In this document: piece by piece, positions 59,941-64,000 of the stretch | Layout: every line of letters begins with the position of its first letter | Position numbering within the stretch: the stretch's first letter is position 1 | Source of the DNA: Halodurantibacterium daqingensis | GTDB lineage: Bacteria > Pseudomonadota > Alphaproteobacteria > Rhodobacterales > Rhodobacteraceae | Length of the DNA stretch: 64,000 nt | Assembly (NCBI RefSeq): GCF_042666235.1 | Contig: NZ_JBHTFQ010000004.1 | Location: 62,001 to 126,000, forward strand | Direction: 5' to 3' | Notes under the pieces: generated by a model | What the model was told of the DNA's origin: nothing | Database searches by the model: none | What the model saw: only the letters and a program-made list of their open reading frames with translations | Program-made: the position numbers and the translations under genes

Positions 59941-61515
59941 ATGACCCGTTCAAGCCTGTCCCGAACCCAGATCACGCGCAAGACCGTTGTCGAAAGCCGG
60001 GGCGGCATCGTCGCGGCCCAGCATGGCCAGGCCGCCGAGGCGGGCGCCGCCGTGCTTGCTGCGGGCGGCGATGCGATGGATGCCGCCGTCGCGGTCTCCT
60101 TCGCCATGGGGGTGCTGGAGCCCTGGATGTCCGGCCCCGCCGGGGGCGGGGCGATGATGATCTGGCGCGCGGACGAAGGGCGCGCCCATGCGGTGAACTT
60201 CGGGATGCGCAGCCCTGCCGGGCTTGATCCTGCCGATTACCCGCTGGCCGGCACCGGCAAGGCGGGCGACCTGTTTCCGTGGGAGGCGGTGGTCGAAGAT
60301 CGCAATATCGAAGGTGCAACGGCCATCGCGGTGCCGGGGACCGTGGACGGGATCGGCATTGCCCATGCCCGCTTTGGCCGGATGCCCTGGGCCGAGCTGT
60401 TGCAGCCGGCCATCGGCTTTGCGCGCGAGGGGCTGCATGTGGATTGGTACGCGGCGCTCATCATCGCCTCGGCCACGCGGGAACTGGCGCGCGATCCCGA
60501 TGCGGCGGCCATGTTTCTTGAGGATGGCCAGTGGCCCACCATCGCCGGCTGGACGGCACTGTCGGAAAAACGCATCGCGATGCCGCAGATGGCCGACACG
60601 CTGGCAGAACTCGCTGCGGGCGGCCACCGCGCCTTTTACGACGGCGACATCGGCGCAACCCTTGCACGCGACGTGCAGGCCAAGGGCGGCTGCCTTGCGC
60701 ATGACGACCTGCGCGCCTATCACGCCGCCTTCGAGGATCCGCTGAGCTTTGATCGCGGCACGGCGCGGTTCCACGTCACCCCCTTCATGACCGCAGGGCC
60801 CACCTTCCGCGACCTGTTCGCGGCGCTGCCACCGCTTGATGCCGCAGGTCCGGCGGCCTATGCCGGCTATGCGGCGGCGCTCAAATCGGCCTATGCGCAG
60901 CGGTTGGCCAGCGCGGGCGACAGTGAGAGGGCGCCGGGCTGCACCACGCATTTCTCGGTGGTGGACCGGCAAGGCAACATGGTGGCGGTCACGCAGACCC
61001 TGCTGTCCGTATTCGGCGCGCGGGTGGTGGCGCCGGGCCTTGGCATGCTGATGAACAACGGCATCATGTGGTTCGATCCCGAACAGGGCAAGCCGAACTC
61101 GCTGGGGCCGGACAAGCGCTGCCTGATGAACGTCTGTCCGGTGATCGGCGAGGCGGGGCTTGGCACTGCGGCCGAGCGGCGCTTTGCCTTCGGTGCTTCG
61201 GGCGGCCGCAAGATCCTGGGCGCGGTGGCGCAGCTCTCCAGCTTCGTGGCGGATTGCGGCCTTTCGCTGGAGGATGCCTTCCACCAGCCGCGCATCGACG
61301 TTTCGGGCGGCGAGACGGTGACGGCGGATGACAGCCTTCCGACCGAAGTGCTTGCGGCGCTGCGGGCCGAACATCCGGTGGTGACGACCCGCCGTACCGT
61401 CTTTCCCTATGCCTTTGCCTGCCCCGCCGGGGTGCTGCGGCAGGGCGAGGTGAACAGCGGCTGCACCGAGATCATGTCGCCCTGGGGCGATGCCGTCGCC
61501 GAAGGTGCGGCATGA
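59941..61515 (+). CDS. Gamma-glutamyltransferase-family Ntn hydrolase, no signal peptide
   Basis: This 524-residue protein (ATG at 59941, GAGGAT upstream) has the GGT arrangement. The long N-terminal part has GGIVAAQHGQAAEAGAAVLA, GPAGGGAMMIWRADEGRAHA and NIEGATAIAVPGTVDG. The self-cleavage site is at CTTHFSVVDRQGNMVAVTQT, with Thr 335 as likely nucleophile, followed by LGMLMNNGIMWFDPE. Secreted GGTs have a Sec signal, but this one starts MTRSSLSRTQITRKTVVESR without one, so it is probably cytoplasmic. It may cleave gamma-glutamyl or acyl-amino acid bonds. Its stop overlaps the M20 gene by four bases, so the two likely act in sequence. Confidence 0.87.
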   Translation: MTRSSLSRTQITRKTVVESRGGIVAAQHGQAAEAGAAVLAAGGDAMDAAVAVSFAMGVLEPWMSGPAGGGAMMIWRADEGRAHAVNFGMRSPAGLDPADYPLAGTGKAGDLFPWEAVVEDRNIEGATAIAVPGTVDGIGIAHARFGRMPWAELLQPAIGFAREGLHVDWYAALIIASATRELARDPDAAAMFLEDGQWPTIAGWTALSEKRIAMPQMADTLAELAAGGHRAFYDGDIGATLARDVQAKGGCLAHDDLRAYHAAFEDPLSFDRGTARFHVTPFMTAGPTFRDLFAALPPLDAAGPAAYAGYAAALKSAYAQRLASAGDSERAPGCTTHFSVVDRQGNMVAVTQTLLSVFGARVVAPGLGMLMNNGIMWFDPEQGKPNSLGPDKRCLMNVCPVIGEAGLGTAAERRFAFGASGGRKILGAVAQLSSFVADCGLSLEDAFHQPRIDVSGGETVTADDSLPTEVLAALRAEHPVVTTRRTVFPYAFACPAGVLRQGEVNSGCTEIMSPWGDAVAEGAA

Positions 61516-62891
61516 GCCGGGATGCGGCCATTGCCGCCGCCGAACGCTATTTCGACGACGGCGGTTTTCAGGCCGAACTGGCGACGCTGGTGGCACATGA
61601 GACCGAAAGCCAGAACCCGGCGCAGGCGGCCGCCCTGCGCCGCTATCTGGACGAGGCGATGGCGCCGCGCCTGGCATCGGCGGGCTTTGTCTGCACGGTT
61701 TTTGACAACCCCGATCCGGCGGGCGGGCCGATCCTTCTGGGCGAACGGCACGAAGGCGCGGGCCTGCCGACGGTGCTCTGCTATGGTCATGGCGATGTCA
61801 CCCACGGGCAGGCCGATCAGTGGCGTGCCGGCCTGCACCCTTTCCGACTGGTGGCCGAGGGCGACCGGCTTTACGGGCGGGGCAGCGCCGACAACAAGGG
61901 CCAGCACCTGATCAACATCGCCGCACTTGAAGCGGTGATCGCCACCCGCGGCAGCCTGGGCTTCAACATCAAGATCCTGATCGAGATGGCCGAGGAAACC
62001 GGCTCGCCCGGGCTTGCGGCCTTTTGCGCGGCGGAAAAGGCGCGTCTGCAGGCGGATGTGCTGATCGCGTCGGACGGGCCACGCCTGCAACCCGAGGTGC
62101 CGACGATCTTCATGGGCGCACGGGGCGGGGTGACCTTCGATCTGCGGGTCGATCTGCGCGAAGGCGCCCATCATTCGGGGAATTGGGGCGGGCTTCTGGC
62201 CGATCCCGCGATGATCCTTGCCCATGCGCTGGCCTGCATCACCGATGCGCGCGGGCAGATCCTGATCCCGGAATGGCGGCCCGACAGCCTGACTGACACG
62301 GTCCGCGCAGCACTTGCAGAGTTGCCGGTCGCGGGCGACGCCGGCCCGGCGATCGACTATAATTGGGGCGAAGAGAGCCTGAGCCCCGCTGAACGGGTGT
62401 TCGGCTGGAACGCCTTTGCGATCCTTGCGATGACAAGCGGCGTGCCCGATGCCCCGGTCAATGCCATCTCGGCCAGTGCCCGCGCCACCTGTCAGCTGCG
62501 CTATGTGGTTGGGACGGAGGCGGATCAGATCCTGCCCGCGCTGCGGCGTCACCTCGATTCGCATGGCTTCGCGCAGGTGCAGATCGTGCCGCAGGATCAG
62601 GGCGTGTTCCAGGCGACGCGGCTGGATCCGGGCCATCCCTGGGCGCAGTTTGCCGCCGCCTCTCTGACCAGAACCGCAGGGCGGGCGCCACATGTCCTGC
62701 CCAACCTGGCGGGTTCGCTGCCCAATGACTGCTTTGCCGATATTCTTGGCCTGCCGACCATCTGGATCCCCCATTCCTATCGTGGCTGTTCGCAGCACGC
62801 GCCGAACGAACATGTGCTGCTGCCGGTCTGCCGTTCGGCGCTTGCGGTGATGGCGGGGCTGTTCTGGGATCTCCCGCAGGAGGCGCCGTAG
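61512..62891 (+). CDS. M20 family metallopeptidase/dipeptidase
   Basis: The 459-residue enzyme has the M20 motifs: metal His/Asp in CYGHGDVTHGQADQW, bridging Asp in LYGRGSADNKGQHLINIAAL, Glu pair in EMAEETGSPG, and the final His in PHSYRGCSQHAPNEHVL. Its layout is like DapE/carnosinase-type dipeptidases. It overlaps the GGT-family gene by four bases and would take the products of that enzyme. No signal peptide is visible. Confidence 0.87.
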   Translation: MSRDAAIAAAERYFDDGGFQAELATLVAHETESQNPAQAAALRRYLDEAMAPRLASAGFVCTVFDNPDPAGGPILLGERHEGAGLPTVLCYGHGDVTHGQADQWRAGLHPFRLVAEGDRLYGRGSADNKGQHLINIAALEAVIATRGSLGFNIKILIEMAEETGSPGLAAFCAAEKARLQADVLIASDGPRLQPEVPTIFMGARGGVTFDLRVDLREGAHHSGNWGGLLADPAMILAHALACITDARGQILIPEWRPDSLTDTVRAALAELPVAGDAGPAIDYNWGEESLSPAERVFGWNAFAILAMTSGVPDAPVNAISASARATCQLRYVVGTEADQILPALRRHLDSHGFAQVQIVPQDQGVFQATRLDPGHPWAQFAAASLTRTAGRAPHVLPNLAGSLPNDCFADILGLPTIWIPHSYRGCSQHAPNEHVLLPVCRSALAVMAGLFWDLPQEAP

Positions 62892-62957
62892 CGGCCGCCT
62901 TCGGCTCCGCTTCCATGCCATGCGATTCGCTTGCCTGATACGCCGGCCCGCGCCAAG

Positions 62958-63998
62958 ATGGGGCATCCGCACCCCGTCCGTGATGCGGGTGCCGTCGCCG
63001 AGGAGTGGGAGGAGCTCATCGCGAACCAGGGCGGACATATCGAACGCGTGATCCGCTCGCTGTCCTCGGGCAGCGCAGCGGCGCGGTCACGGCTGGCGGC
63101 CTCGTGGCAGCGGTCGTGGCAGAAGCACGGGCTGGACCCGGCGCAGACACCGCGCCGGGCACCCGATACCGTGCGGCTGCGCGAACGGCGCGATCAGCTG
63201 GGCCCGGTTCTGGCCGTGGCGGCCCCTCGGTTGAATGAGCTGTTCGTGATGCTTGGCCAGTGCGGCTGCGGCGTGCTGCTGACCGATGCCGAGGGGGTGG
63301 TGATCGACAGCCGCTGCGCCGCGGGCGACGCCGATGTGTTCCGCAACTGGGGCCTGACCCCGGGCACCGACTGGAGCGAGGCCGCGCAGGGCACCAATGG
63401 CATCGGAACCTGCCTGGCTGAACGTCGCGCCGTGACCATACACCGGGATCAGCATTACCTGGCCGGCAATATCGGCATGAGCTGCATCGACGCGCCGATC
63501 TTCGGCCCCGATGCGGCGCTGGTGGCGGCGCTGGATGTCTCGTCCGCGCGGGCCGATCACACCGAGGGCTTCAACCGGCTGATCGAGGCGATGGTGGCCC
63601 AGGTCGCGCATCAGATCGAGTCGGAACTGTTCCGCAGCGCGTTTTCGCGCCACCGCATCCTGCTGGCCGGCACCGGCGGCGATGCCCAGAGTGCGGCGCT
63701 TCTGGCCGTTGATGATGACGATGTGGTCGTCGGCGCCACGCGCGAGGCCCGTCGCCTGCATGGGCTCGAGCTGGCAGGCACAATCCGCCCGCGCCCGATC
63801 GCCGATGTTCTGGGACGTTCGGGAACGGGCGAGGGGCTGGTCCGTGCCGAACGGGCCGCGGTGATTCGCGCGCTGACGCGCGCCGATGGCAATGTGTCAC
63901 AGGCTGCGCAGGCCCTTGGCATGAGCCGCGCCACGCTTTACCGGCGGATGAAGCGGCTGGGGATCGACGATTTCCGCCCTGGGCTGTCGCGGATCTGA
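62958..63998 (+). CDS. GAF-Fis regulator lacking the sigma-54 AAA+ domain
   Basis: From an ATG at 62958 the protein has 346 residues; a TTG at 62931 would add nine. Neither has a strong ribosome site. The N-terminal domain (AARSRLAASWQRSWQKHGLD; CGVLLTDAEGVVIDSRCA; WSEAAQGTNGIGTCLAERRA) is the GAF part of AcoR-type regulators. The C-terminus (NVSQAAQALGMSRATLYRRM) is a Fis-type helix-turn-helix. The central AAA+ domain of AcoR is replaced by a ~90-residue segment without Walker motifs, so it cannot drive sigma-54 polymerase and probably works as a simple activator or repressor. It follows the GGT-M20 pair in the same direction and may control it. The stop is two bases before the window end. 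Confidence 0.85.
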   Translation: MGHPHPVRDAGAVAEEWEELIANQGGHIERVIRSLSSGSAAARSRLAASWQRSWQKHGLDPAQTPRRAPDTVRLRERRDQLGPVLAVAAPRLNELFVMLGQCGCGVLLTDAEGVVIDSRCAAGDADVFRNWGLTPGTDWSEAAQGTNGIGTCLAERRAVTIHRDQHYLAGNIGMSCIDAPIFGPDAALVAALDVSSARADHTEGFNRLIEAMVAQVAHQIESELFRSAFSRHRILLAGTGGDAQSAALLAVDDDDVVVGATREARRLHGLELAGTIRPRPIADVLGRSGTGEGLVRAERAAVIRALTRADGNVSQAAQALGMSRATLYRRMKRLGIDDFRPGLSRI

Positions 63999-64000
63999 GA

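Noticed and set aside
1..64000. tRNA genes, rRNA genes, prophage or integrase-type mobile elements
   Set aside because: Reading the gaps and genes showed no cloverleaf-like sequences that I could support, no integrase or transposase proteins, and no terminal inverted repeats; absence was judged by eye only.

Overview
The window is a high-G+C chromosomal segment that reads like an alphaproteobacterium of the Rhodobacterales/Paracoccaceae type. Evidence for this is the dense G+C-rich coding, TTT and TRAP transporters, an Fnr/NarR-regulated nitrate reductase locus, ectABC-ask, and methyl-accepting proteins with a GWxxF-type tail. No tRNA, rRNA, CRISPR array, prophage or intact insertion sequence was seen. 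The assignment is inference from gene content, not from a marker gene.

1-9.9 kb: an organic-acid module. It has a truncated AbrB-type membrane protein, an isocitrate/isopropylmalate-type decarboxylating dehydrogenase, a PrpF/4-oxalomesaconate-tautomerase-type isomerase, a fused TctA-TctB permease, a Tat-type TctC binding protein, a divergent D-2-hydroxyacid dehydrogenase and a LysR regulator, then a DUF389 membrane protein. 9.9-13.8 kb: a 14-bp tandem repeat followed by a large multi-PAS hybrid histidine kinase with two receiver domains.

14.0-27.8 kb (minus strand): a respiratory nitrate reductase locus, in transcription order usp-narK1-narK2-narG-narH-narJ-narI-ppiC, then moeA, a DUF2478 gene and mogA for molybdenum cofactor. 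It is headed by a perfect FNR box and a divergent Crp/Fnr regulator (NarR/Dnr type). Next to that regulator lies a patch of decayed genes (28.8-30.0 kb). One is a chimeric ubiU/ubiV relic (O2-independent ubiquinone synthesis) on the minus strand and the other is an nnrS relic on the plus strand. Both lack their 5' ends and meet head to head, as if one deletion removed their shared promoter region.

30.0-43.4 kb: a LysE exporter with its ArgP-type regulator, two chemoreceptors in opposite orientation, an Fsr-type MFS transporter, a second LysE-family exporter preceded by a perfect FNR box, and the ectoine operon ectA-ectB-ectC-ask with a divergent EctR-type MarR regulator.

43.4-64.0 kb: a catabolic island rich in peptidase-like enzymes. 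It holds two M20 amidohydrolases, an oligopeptide ABC transporter with a fused double ATPase, an MlrC/M81 protein and an IclR regulator with a palindromic operator candidate. These are followed by a TRAP transporter, an old-yellow-enzyme homologue, an unrecognised protein with a Pro/Ala-rich linker, and a gamma-glutamyltransferase-family enzyme translationally coupled to an M20 peptidase and followed by a GAF-Fis regulator that lacks the AAA+ domain.

The observations most worth following are the ubiU/V-nnrS gene graveyard beside a complete nar operon, the FNR box in front of a LysE exporter, the tricarboxylate module with the TctAB fusion, and the peptide-catabolism island.
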